From Faecalimonas sp. (GTDB taxonomy: Bacteria; Bacillota_A; Clostridia; Lachnospirales; Lachnospiraceae), in assembly GCA_026169575.1 (NCBI GenBank), contig JAPFCT010000070.1:1-5706 (forward strand): a stretch of 5,706 nt of DNA, in the 5' to 3' direction. This document shows, piece by piece, positions 1 through 5,546 of this stretch. The notes below the pieces were generated by a model. It worked only from the letters and a program-made list of their open reading frames with translations. It ran no database searches and was not told where the DNA came from. Numbering within the stretch: the first letter of the stretch is position 1; each line of letters starts with the position of its first letter. A program made the position numbers and the translations under genes.

Positions 1-106
1 ATCTTATTCATTGCTTTCTTTTGAACTGACCTTATTATACAAAAAGAACTTTAAGATAGGCGGTATGATTTATTAAGATTTTATGAAATTTAGATTCCGG
101 CAACAG

Positions 107-1504
107 CTACTTTCGTTTTCCGAAACTCTGGTATCTTCTTGTCATCTGTACAACCTCCCCATGCAAAAGGATCAACGCTGTCAGATTTGGGATTGCCATT
201 AATCCGTTAAACGTATCAGACAATTCCCAGACAAGCTTTGGTGCAAGGACAGCCCCCGGCAAAAGGATCAGGATGTACAGTAGTTTGTATGGAAACACAG
301 CACGTTCCCCAAAAAGATATGCTGCCGTCCGCTCTCCAAAATATGCCCATCCGATGATCGTGGCAAATGCAAACAGTGCAATTGAGAGCGAGAGGAATTT
401 GTCCCCATTGGGAAAGACCGTTGCAAATGCATTCCCGGTCAGCGTTGTCCCATCAATGGTTTCCACTCCTTCTGCAATACTGCGAAGACATATCTGTGGA
501 TCATACACCCCGGAAGTCAGGATTGCAAGCGCCGTGACTGTGCAGACTACAACCGTATCGATAAACACCTCCGCAATCCCCCACATTCCCTGGACCTGCG
601 GACAACTTACATCCGAGGCCGCATGCGCCATCGCAGAAGAGCCAAGCCCTGCCTCATTGGAAAAAACGCCGCGGGAAATCCCCATTTTTACCGCCATCTT
701 CATTCCATACCCTGCCGCACCTCCACAAACTGCACGCAGTCCAAACGCCTCCTCGAAAATCCACAAAAAAGTCCCCGGAACTTTCTCCCAGTGTGTCACA
801 ATGACTAGCAAACCTCCCAGAATATAAAAAGCTGCCATAAACGGAACAATCTTTTCCGCGACCTTTGCCACCCGCCTGACACCGCCTAAGATCACAGCAG
901 ATACAAGCAGCATCAGCACGATTCCGGTGATCTGCTCCGGAACCCTCCAGGTCTCTTTGATCCCTTTTGCGATTGCATTTGCCTGCGTCATATTTCCCAT
1001 TCCGAAAGATGCACAAAGACAGAAAACAGAGAAAATAACCGCAAGCCACTTTGCTCCGAGTCCCCGCTCCATATAGACCATGGCTCCCCCGACCCATGTG
1101 CCATTTTGGTCTTTGTAGCGGTATTTGATCCCAAGTACATTTTCTGCATAGATCGTCATCATACCAAGAAGTGCAGACACCCACATCCAGAACACTGCCC
1201 CGGGCCCTCCGGTTACGATCGCGGTCGCAACCCCGGTAATATTCCCGGTTCCAAGCGTCGCTGCAAGCGCCGTGCAAAATGACTGAAACTGTGAGATAGA
1301 CTGATGATCCTGCGTCCTCCTGACACGCCGGTCACGCAATAATGCGCCAAGTGTTTCTCCCATCCATATGTTCCAGCCTCTGAATTGAAAGAACCCCGTC
1401 CGCAGCGTAAAAAGTATCCCGACTCCCAGAAAAACTGCCAGCATCCCCCTGCCCCACACAAACGCATTCACAGCGCTGTTGATCGCTCCGATTCTCTCTG
1501 CCAT
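107..1504 (-). CDS. Sodium:alanine/glycine symporter, AGCS family
   Basis: This is an integral membrane carrier of the alanine/glycine:cation symporter (AGCS, AlsT/DagA-like) family, expected to import alanine or glycine with Na+. From the start chosen here it has 465 residues, normal for the family, with about ten or more hydrophobic segments. Family hallmarks are visible: GTGNITGV near residues 85-92 followed by GGPGAVFWMW (99-108), SFGMGNMTQANAIA (166-179), and GISRGVFSNEAGLGSSAMAH (275-294). The reading frame opens at a TTG at 1567, but residues before the ATG at 1504 look unlike the family. INSAVNAFVWG, starting at residue 8, is the usual beginning of the first helix. The ATG at 1504 has GGGGGAAG just upstream; an ATG at 1516 and a TTG at 1540 (AAGGAG 9 nt before it) remain alternatives. 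It is divergent from the Crp/Fnr gene. No glycine riboswitch or clear terminator is seen. The family call is firm, but the exact substrate is not known. Confidence 0.93.
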   Translation of the reverse strand: MAERIGAINSAVNAFVWGRGMLAVFLGVGILFTLRTGFFQFRGWNIWMGETLGALLRDRRVRRTQDHQSISQFQSFCTALAATLGTGNITGVATAIVTGGPGAVFWMWVSALLGMMTIYAENVLGIKYRYKDQNGTWVGGAMVYMERGLGAKWLAVIFSVFCLCASFGMGNMTQANAIAKGIKETWRVPEQITGIVLMLLVSAVILGGVRRVAKVAEKIVPFMAAFYILGGLLVIVTHWEKVPGTFLWIFEEAFGLRAVCGGAAGYGMKMAVKMGISRGVFSNEAGLGSSAMAHAASDVSCPQVQGMWGIAEVFIDTVVVCTVTALAILTSGVYDPQICLRSIAEGVETIDGTTLTGNAFATVFPNGDKFLSLSIALFAFATIIGWAYFGERTAAYLFGERAVFPYKLLYILILLPGAVLAPKLVWELSDTFNGLMAIPNLTALILLHGEVVQMTRRYQSFGKRK

Positions 1505-1612
1505 AACTTCCCCCATATTCCCGATTTCTATCCAAAGCAAATGTTTTCGCTCCTTCCATACTATCAAATATATGGGGATTTTTTCTGTTTATTAGTTTTC
1601 CTCCAAAATCAT

Positions 1613-1641
1613 TTGCTCTTTTTTTCATCTCATAGTACAAT
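1613..1641 (+). promoter_or_regulatory. Probable sigma-A promoter of the Crp/Fnr regulator gene
   Basis: TTGCTC (1613-1618) and TACAAT (1636-1641) are separated by exactly 17 nt, a good match to the vegetative promoter consensus. Transcription would start near 1648, giving a short leader of about 24 nt before the ATG at 1672. The -10 box lies inside an inverted repeat that may be an operator. Confidence 0.55.
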
Positions 1642-1650
1642 ACCACTATG
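1631..1650. promoter_or_regulatory. Candidate operator over the Crp/Fnr gene promoter (inverted repeat)
   Basis: CATAGT (1631-1636) and ACTATG (1645-1650) form a perfect 6-bp inverted repeat with an 8-nt centre. It covers the -10 box and the expected transcription start, a position suited to repression or autoregulation. The arms differ from the CTGTG/CACAG half-sites before thioredoxin, so a different protein may bind here. A 6-bp repeat can also arise by chance. Confidence 0.35.
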
Positions 1651-1651
1651 C

Positions 1652-1658
1652 AAAGGAG
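1652..1658 (+). promoter_or_regulatory. Ribosome binding site of the Crp/Fnr gene, unusually far from the ATG
   Basis: AAAGGAG is followed by 13 nt before the ATG at 1672, longer than the usual 5-10 nt. The in-frame GTG at 1660 cannot be the start because a TAA follows two codons later. The ATG at 1672 therefore remains the best start, perhaps with weak initiation. Confidence 0.5.
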
Positions 1659-1671
1659 CGTGACATAACGA

Positions 1672-2346
1672 ATGACTGAACACGATATTCAACTTTTAAA
1701 ATCACATTTTACTTTCTGGGATAAATTGTCCCCTCATCAGAAAGATATTCTTGTTGGCGGGACAACCGCTGTATCCTATCAGAAAGGAGACGCGATCCAC
1801 AGTGCCGACTTAGACTGTGTCGGCGTGCTTTTCATCAAAAGAGGATCCATCCGTGTCTATATTCTCTCAGAAGATGGAAGGGAGATCACACTTTACCGGC
1901 TGTATGACGGAGACATCTGTATCTTGTCAGCTTCCTGCGTCCTTCATTCCATCACATTTGACGTTCATATTGATGCAGTTTCCGACTGCGAATTTCTTCA
2001 GATCAACTCCTGTGCCTTTTCACAGATCATGCAGGAAAATATTTATGTGGAAGCATTCGCCTACAAACTGGCGTCTGAAAGTTTCTCCGATGTCATGTGG
2101 GCCATGCAGCAGGTACTGTTCATGAGCTTTGATAAACGGCTTGCACTCTTTCTTCTCGAAGAATCAGCCAATGAACAATCTGACACCATCCACATGACGC
2201 ACGAGCAGATCGCACGGTTCGTCGGAAGCGCCAGAGAAGTTGTCACCCGGATGCTCAAATACTTCTCCTCCGAAGGGTATGTCGAACTTTCCCGCGGAAA
2301 CGTACATATCATCGACCGCGCCGGACTGACTTCTCTTACGCTTTAA
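1672..2346 (+). CDS. Crp/Fnr-family transcriptional regulator (non-cAMP, non-[4Fe-4S] type)
   Basis: The 224-residue protein has the Crp/Fnr layout: an N-terminal cyclic-nucleotide-type beta-barrel (about 25-115), a dimerisation helix (about 118-150) and a C-terminal winged helix-turn-helix (about 176-212). In the recognition helix GSAREVVTR (185-193), R188, E189 and R193 align with the E. coli CRP residues R180, E181 and R185, which contact TGTGA. The effector domain differs from CRP: GDICILSASC (80-89) stands where the phosphate cassette would be, without its Arg-Ser pair, so cAMP binding is unlikely. The N-terminal Cys cluster of FNR is also absent. Five cysteines (49, 83, 89, 106, 114) all lie in the sensor domain, which could allow thiol or metal sensing; that is inference. 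It is divergent from the AGCS symporter and convergent with thioredoxin. Its targets plausibly include the thioredoxin promoter. Confidence 0.9.
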   Translation: MTEHDIQLLKSHFTFWDKLSPHQKDILVGGTTAVSYQKGDAIHSADLDCVGVLFIKRGSIRVYILSEDGREITLYRLYDGDICILSASCVLHSITFDVHIDAVSDCEFLQINSCAFSQIMQENIYVEAFAYKLASESFSDVMWAMQQVLFMSFDKRLALFLLEESANEQSDTIHMTHEQIARFVGSAREVVTRMLKYFSSEGYVELSRGNVHIIDRAGLTSLTL

Positions 2347-2424
2347 GTACAGTTTCATTCAGAACCAGTCCTTTTCTCTGGTTTCAGAAATTCCCCTGGC
2401 AGAAACGGATGTAAGTAAAACTCC

Positions 2425-2488
2425 GGATAATAAAAAAGGAAATGTCCTGCTTTTTGCAGCCATACGGACATTTCCTTTTTGCTTATCC
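2425..2488. terminator. Bidirectional intrinsic terminator between the Crp/Fnr gene and trxA
   Basis: Arms AAAAAGGAAATGTCC (2433-2447) and GGACATTTCCTTTTT (2466-2480) form a perfect 15-bp inverted repeat. After a 2-nt mismatch on each side, GGATAA (2425-2430) pairs with TTATCC (2483-2488), lengthening the stem. The loop contains a small CTGC/GCAG hairpin. A/T runs at both outer ends of the main stem give a U-tract in either direction, so it should end transcription of both convergent genes. It begins about 80 nt past the Crp/Fnr stop and about 57 nt past the thioredoxin stop. Confidence 0.9.
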
Positions 2489-2544
2489 ATTTTTTGTTAC
2501 TACCCTCGTGTACTGCGTCATTATGCTGAAAGGGAATGAAACTC

Positions 2545-2856
2545 TTATGCGTGAATCATTTCCAGTAACTCTTCTTTCGTCTTTGCACCGAGTTCCTGTT
2601 TCGCGATCTTCCCATCTTTGAATAAGATCAGTGTAGGAATTGACATCACACGATATTCTTTCGCGATCTTCATCTGCTCATCTACATTGACTTTGCAGAT
2701 CTTTACATCTGTCACTTCCTCTGCCAGTTCCTCGATGATCGGCAGTACCATCTGGCAAGGTCCGCACCATGGCGCCCAGAAATCTACTAAAACCGGTTCC
2801 TTTGCCTCTAATACTTCTTTTTGAAATGTTTCACTTGTTAATTGAATTGCTGCCAT
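2545..2856 (-). CDS. trxA: Thioredoxin
   Basis: This is a compact classical thioredoxin of 103 residues, a cytoplasmic dithiol reductant regenerated by thioredoxin reductase; no reductase gene lies in the window. The active site WCGPC is at residues 30-34 after the strand VLVDFWAP, and the cis-proline is P74 in MSIPT, followed by the LILFKDGK strand. One extra cysteine, C54, is present. The start was set at the ATG at 2856, which matches the usual N-terminus and has AAAGGA and GGAAG upstream. An in-frame ATG at 2925 would add 23 residues with two cysteines, but AAAGGA abuts that ATG too closely to serve it well. The gene lies 147 nt from the DUF5714 gene upstream, with its own promoter candidate between them, and ends at the shared terminator. 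Control by the neighbouring Crp/Fnr protein is plausible. Confidence 0.96.
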   Translation of the reverse strand: MAAIQLTSETFQKEVLEAKEPVLVDFWAPWCGPCQMVLPIIEELAEEVTDVKICKVNVDEQMKIAKEYRVMSIPTLILFKDGKIAKQELGAKTKEELLEMIHA

Positions 2857-2897
2857 TGTTCTTCCATCCTTTCTGTTCCTACAATCATTTATGGTCG

Positions 2898-2914
2898 CCT
2901 GACATTTTATCAGG
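2898..2914 (-). other. Small hairpin in the trxA leader
   Basis: CCTGA (2898-2902) and TCAGG (2910-2914) form a perfect 5-bp stem with a 7-nt loop in the untranslated leader, about 40 nt before the start codon. There is no U-tract, so it is not a terminator. It could stabilise the mRNA or be incidental. Confidence 0.25.
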
Positions 2915-2942
2915 TCTGCTTCCATTTCCTTTGTTATCTCTT

Positions 2943-2948
2943 ATTATA
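2943..2948 (-). promoter_or_regulatory. Probable -10 box of the trxA promoter (no -35 match)
   Basis: Reading leftward, a perfect TATAAT is present, with transcription expected to start near 2936 and an 80-nt leader. The hexamer 17 nt upstream reads ACAGAA, which does not resemble TTGACA. A strong -10 with no -35 is the usual sign of an activator-dependent promoter, and the inverted repeats at 2958-2990 occupy the place where a class II activator would sit. Confidence 0.55.
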
Positions 2949-2957
2949 CCCATGATC

Positions 2958-2990
2958 CACAGAAATTCTGTGAGTTAGTCACAGTTTGTG
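2958..2990. promoter_or_regulatory. Candidate Crp/Fnr-type operator array upstream of trxA
   Basis: Two overlapping inverted repeats share a central half-site. The first, CACAGAA-A-TTCTGTG (2958-2972), is a perfect 7-bp palindrome around one base. The second, CTGTGA-GTTAG-TCACAG (2968-2984), has perfect 6-bp arms around 5 nt and is centred about 40 nt upstream of the expected start. A further TTGTG (2986-2990) follows. The half-sites alternate in orientation at roughly one-helical-turn steps. TGTGA/TCACA is the half-site read by CRP, and the nearby regulator keeps the contacting residues. The 5-nt centre is one base shorter than in CRP sites, so the match is not exact. Confidence 0.55.
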
Positions 2991-3003
2991 TATTTTTCTT
3001 CTG

Positions 3004-3714
3004 TTATTTTTCATTCACCGGATGAAACGGACACCGTTCACGGATACACTGATTATTCTGCTCAAACCATTCGCAGACAATTTTCTCCGGCTTTTCCAGT
3101 TCCACACCAAACTTTTCTCCGATAAATTCCACTGCCTCCAGAATCGCGATCGTCGAATTTCGCTTACAGCAGCGTGGACCTCCGATTCTCGCCTCATGCG
3201 CCAGCACGCGGGAAGTCATCTCATTGCACCATCCCCAGGATTCTGTCGCCAGCGGGCTGGATCCGGTCAGTATAGAAATACAGATACCAGTACTTACCGC
3301 AGCGCCGCAGCTTCCCCACAGACCACAGATCCCTCCCGGAACCTGGCGCCCCCGGTTTTGCATCTCAAGCAATGCATCCTGAAGTTCTATGTTTCCTCCT
3401 GCATTTTTAAAAGCGGTGATCAGACTGGCGCCAACCAAAACATGATGCTCCGGCCCATGCATATGGCAGAACGGCTGTTTCATCAGTTTCTGTAAAATTT
3501 CAACCGGGTTTTTAGAAGTTTCCCTCAGACAGATGCCTAGAAAACTGTCCATCCCGGACATATGACACTCACTGCACACATAATGCCCATCCGCACACCG
3601 GCAGTTGCTGACCTCCACTTTTTTACAGATAGAACATGTCATCTGTTCTGCCGCATCTAAATATACCAAATGCTCCCCGCAAATAAGACATTCCTCGTTC
3701 TTCTTTTCGTTCAT
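3004..3714 (-). CDS. DUF5714 protein, very cysteine-rich, probable metal or Fe-S binder
   Basis: The 236-residue soluble protein is recognised as DUF5714-like; its biochemical role is not established. It carries 19 cysteines. The N-terminal part has CxxC pairs at 9/12, 27/30 and 47/50 plus CRC at 38-40, resembling two zinc-ribbon knuckles. The middle has CHMHGPEHH (83-91), a likely metal ligand cluster, then PGGICGLWGSCGA (126-138). The C-terminal part has GGPRCCKR (178-185) and NNQCIRERCPFH (220-231). The ATG at 3714 is well supported by AAGGAG 7 nt upstream. The gene follows the methyltransferase by 52 nt and precedes thioredoxin on the same strand. That context suggests thiol- or metal-dependent redox chemistry reduced by thioredoxin, but this is inference. 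It could also be a metal sensor or cluster carrier. No signal peptide or membrane helix is seen. Confidence 0.85.
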   Translation of the reverse strand: MNEKKNEECLICGEHLVYLDAAEQMTCSICKKVEVSNCRCADGHYVCSECHMSGMDSFLGICLRETSKNPVEILQKLMKQPFCHMHGPEHHVLVGASLITAFKNAGGNIELQDALLEMQNRGRQVPGGICGLWGSCGAAVSTGICISILTGSSPLATESWGWCNEMTSRVLAHEARIGGPRCCKRNSTIAILEAVEFIGEKFGVELEKPEKIVCEWFEQNNQCIRERCPFHPVNEK

Positions 3715-3766
3715 AATAATCTCCTTTTCTATTCCTTACATAGCTGATGAAATCCAACTATATATT

Positions 3767-4507
3767 TTATTTTTTAACAGCTTTTACCAGCAAAAAATCA
3801 GGTTTATGAAAGAGATCCGCGTACCCGGGATATTTTTCAAGAATTTCGACCGTTGGAAGCGGCTCCGCCACACTTTCTATAGAAAATCCTTCTTGCACCA
3901 AGACATTCATTATCGTTGAAAATGTTCTGTGATATTTCCTGACACCATCAACAAACCATGACGTTTCTCTTTCTCCTTCCCTTCCATAGTCCATAAGATT
4001 TAGATATAACTTTTTTCCCTTTTCATCTTTGGTCCACCTGTCACCTGACGAAAAACAGGTAGTCAGCGGATGCTCCTGCGAAAATAGAAATACTCCTCTG
4101 TCATTTAACAGTTGATACACATCACTGACAACTGCCTCATAATTTTCAACATAATGCAACGCAAGGGAACTGATAACAACGTCAAATTTTCTATGCAATT
4201 TTGATATCTCTTCAATCGGCATATTGATATAGGAAATAGAAGGATGTCTATTCTCTGCTTCTGCAATCTCCAACATCTTTTCGGAAATATCAATTCCTAC
4301 AACCGCTTCTGCGCCTGCTTCCACAAATTTGATACAGTGCTCACCAAATCCACAGCCCATATCCAAGATTGTTTTTCCACTTAAATCAGGTAACATTGCA
4401 AACAATTCCGGAATCTCAAATAACGTATTCGCATTTATTTCGTTCTGTCTCAGCTTTTTATAACCTTCAAAGAAACATTCGTTGTCATAAATATTTTGTT
4501 TTGCCAT
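3767..4507 (-). CDS. Class I SAM-dependent methyltransferase
   Basis: This is a 246-residue soluble methyltransferase with a Rossmann-like fold. Motif I, the SAM-binding glycine loop, is TILDMGCGFGEHC (46-58); the acidic residue after strand 2 is D73 in VVGIDIS; motif IV is FDVVISSLALHYV (108-120), and VFLFSQEHP (139-147) follows. These fit the Methyltransf_11/25 group that includes UbiE-like and many uncharacterised small-molecule methyltransferases; the substrate cannot be told. The C-terminal part (about 150-246) is substrate-specific and ends in a strand, FLLVKAVKK. The ATG at 4507 has GGGGGAG about 9 nt upstream. It lies 54 nt after the small membrane protein and 52 nt before DUF5714. 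No convincing promoter was found in either gap, so read-through from upstream is possible. Its base composition is AT-richer than the genes to its left. Confidence 0.9.
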   Translation of the reverse strand: MAKQNIYDNECFFEGYKKLRQNEINANTLFEIPELFAMLPDLSGKTILDMGCGFGEHCIKFVEAGAEAVVGIDISEKMLEIAEAENRHPSISYINMPIEEISKLHRKFDVVISSLALHYVENYEAVVSDVYQLLNDRGVFLFSQEHPLTTCFSSGDRWTKDEKGKKLYLNLMDYGREGERETSWFVDGVRKYHRTFSTIMNVLVQEGFSIESVAEPLPTVEILEKYPGYADLFHKPDFLLVKAVKK

Positions 4508-4561
4508 TACTTATCACTCCCCCACCCTTGTTGAAATTTTCTTTCTGCTATAGTTAGAATA

Positions 4562-4894
4562 TCATATTTTTCTATTTTTTCCATCCTCTTCTTGAGTAAT
4601 TTCGTCTTTCCACTTCTTATAATTGTAGGCAACCTGGATAAAAACCGGCAGAAAAAGAATCACACCAATGATCCTTTCATAGGAATATGCCGGAAATTCT
4701 TTGTAAAATGCAATATTTATTATTATCAGTACCGGTACCATCCATAATGTTCTGATCAATTTTCGTCTATAACTTAATTTCCAATAGCAAAATCCGATCC
4801 CTTTGTCCACCTTTTCGCTCATATCATATCTTCTCGCAAGGAAAAAAGAAATGGACAATCCAATGATCATACTAATTATCGTTATTAAGAACAT
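4562..4894 (-). CDS. Small three-helix membrane protein, unknown function
   Basis: The 110-residue protein is not assigned to a named family. Three hydrophobic segments are visible: residues 2-20, 48-64 and 75-91. The loop between the first two is basic (KLSYRRKLIRT, 39-49), and the tail after 92 is charged, rich in Lys, Glu and Asp. The basic loop and the short region before helix 1 suggest an outside N-terminus and a cytoplasmic 21-47 loop. Coding is supported by a strong GGAGG 8 nt before the ATG and by an extended -10 promoter upstream. It lies 91 nt downstream of the XRE regulator gene, so it may be transcribed both from its own promoter and as part of that cassette. An immunity-like or envelope role is conceivable, but nothing in the sequence shows it. 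Confidence 0.78.
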   Translation of the reverse strand: MFLITIISMIIGLSISFFLARRYDMSEKVDKGIGFCYWKLSYRRKLIRTLWMVPVLIIINIAFYKEFPAYSYERIIGVILFLPVFIQVAYNYKKWKDEITQEEDGKNRKI

Positions 4895-4929
4895 ATTACC
4901 ATCCTCCGATTTCTGCTTCTATTACGATA

Positions 4930-4957
4930 ATTTTATCATTTTAGATCACTGTTACAA
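4930..4957 (-). promoter_or_regulatory. Promoter of the small membrane protein gene
   Basis: Reading leftward, TTGTAA (4952-4957) and TAAAAT (4930-4935) are separated by 16 nt. The bases before the -10 form TGA, giving the extended -10 motif TGATAAAAT. Transcription would start near 4923, about 30 nt before the ATG at 4894. It starts about 60 nt after the XRE stop codon, so this gene can be expressed independently of the regulator. Confidence 0.55.
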
Positions 4958-4985
4958 GTTAAATGTAGGTAAAGATTTTAGAAAA

Positions 4986-5183
4986 TTATTCTTCTACTGT
5001 AAAAATTTCTTCAATCGTAACATGGAATGTCTTTGCGATATTCCATGCCAAAACCAATGATGGATTGTATTTCCCCTTTTCAAGGTTTCCTATAGTTTCT
5101 CGGCGTACACCTACTTTTGCAGCCAAGTCTTCCTGTTTCATATCAAATCTTGCTCTATACTCTTTAATTCTGTTTTTAATCAT
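4986..5183 (-). CDS. Compact XRE-family HTH transcriptional regulator
   Basis: This 65-residue protein is almost entirely an HTH_3 (Cro/C1-type) domain, a cytoplasmic DNA-binding protein. Helix 1 is RIKEYRARF (5-13), helix 2 is [10 protein letters not shown] (16-25), the recognition helix is [11 protein letters not shown] (27-37), and [20 protein letters not shown] (41-60) completes the fold. This matches the short Firmicutes repressors usually paired with a small membrane protein. The frame extends back to 5240, but the extra 19 residues are hydrophobic and come from antisense-like sequence; [10 protein letters not shown] at 5183 is the standard N-terminus. That ATG overlaps the stop of the upstream DUF3796-like gene by 8 nt, implying translational coupling, which fits the lack of a strong ribosome binding site of its own (only AGGTG further upstream). 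It probably binds the 37-bp repeat before the operon and represses it. Confidence 0.92.
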   Translation of the reverse strand: MIKNRIKEYRARFDMKQEDLAAKVGVRRETIGNLEKGKYNPSLVLAWNIAKTFHVTIEEIFTVEE

Positions 5184-5529
5184 CGGATACACCACACCTA
5201 TCTTTCCAATCAAAATAAGCAGTAACAAAACAGAAAACAATTATGGAAAATCCAAATCCCAAACCAATCCCTTTTATAAGTGCGACATTAGAATTATGCT
5301 CTATGATTGCATAATAGAACGTGACAATGGCTGTTATTACTAATTCAGAGAAAAACGCCCACGCAGCAGCTTTTCTCATATTTTGAACAAATATTTCATC
5401 TGTTTCCACAAAGAAATATTCAAAAAATAAGGCAAACCCTAAAAACGGAAAAAACATAGGATTATCTGTCCAAAATCCCAGCAAGCCAATGAGAGAGAAA
5501 AAACCTAAAAAGCCATACCTACATTTCAT
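5176..5529 (-). CDS. Four-helix membrane protein, DUF3796-like
   Basis: The 117-residue protein has four hydrophobic segments, roughly 5-20, 24-41, 55-76 and 84-106. It begins [20 protein letters not shown], and the GFLGF-rich first helix resembles DUF3796 proteins, whose function is unknown. The middle loop, [19 protein letters not shown] (41-59), also fits that group. The open frame starts at 5562, but the ATG at 5529 has an excellent AAGGAGG 7 nt upstream and the expected N-terminus. It is the first gene of a leftward pair with the XRE regulator; the two overlap by 8 nt. In such cassettes the membrane protein may influence or respond with the repressor to envelope state; this is a guess from context. 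Family assignment is from memory of sequence style, not a profile search. Confidence 0.82.
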   Translation of the reverse strand: MKCRYGFLGFFSLIGLLGFWTDNPMFFPFLGFALFFEYFFVETDEIFVQNMRKAAAWAFFSELVITAIVTFYYAIIEHNSNVALIKGIGLGFGFSIIVFCFVTAYFDWKDRCGVSDD

Positions 5530-5546
5530 AATAGACCTCCTTCTAT

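Noticed and set aside
34..39. Leftward TATAAT downstream of the AGCS gene as a promoter for an off-window gene
   Set aside because: A perfect -10 hexamer, but no -35 match at 16-18 nt and no downstream gene visible to support it.
273..827. Rightward open frame of 184 codons inside the AGCS gene
   Set aside because: It is antisense to a clear symporter gene, has no family resemblance and no ribosome binding site. It reflects the codon bias of the real gene.
1567..1595. Leftward promoter for the AGCS gene using TATATT at 1567-1572
   Set aside because: The -10 match is fair but the region 16-18 nt upstream has no resemblance to TTGACA, and no extended -10 is present.
1332..1646. Leftward 104-codon frame overlapping the AGCS start and the divergent intergenic region
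   Set aside because: Out of frame with the symporter, low-complexity composition, and no convincing ribosome binding site for its internal starts.
1568..1671. Glycine riboswitch or other long leader element before the AGCS gene
   Set aside because: AGCS genes often follow glycine riboswitches, but this gap is only about 100 nt, is shared with a divergent promoter and lacks the paired stems of that motif.
2363..2383. Hairpin AACCAG/CTGGTT just after the Crp/Fnr stop as a terminator
   Set aside because: Only 6 bp with a 9-nt loop and no U-tract; the much stronger hairpin at 2425-2488 is the terminator.
2986..3495. Rightward 169-codon frame antisense to the DUF5714 gene
   Set aside because: The leftward DUF5714 frame has conserved Cys motifs and a strong ribosome binding site; the antisense frame has neither.
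4803..5060. Rightward 85-codon hydrophobic frame opposite the small membrane protein
   Set aside because: It is mostly antisense to a gene with a strong ribosome binding site and promoter, and has no ribosome binding site itself.
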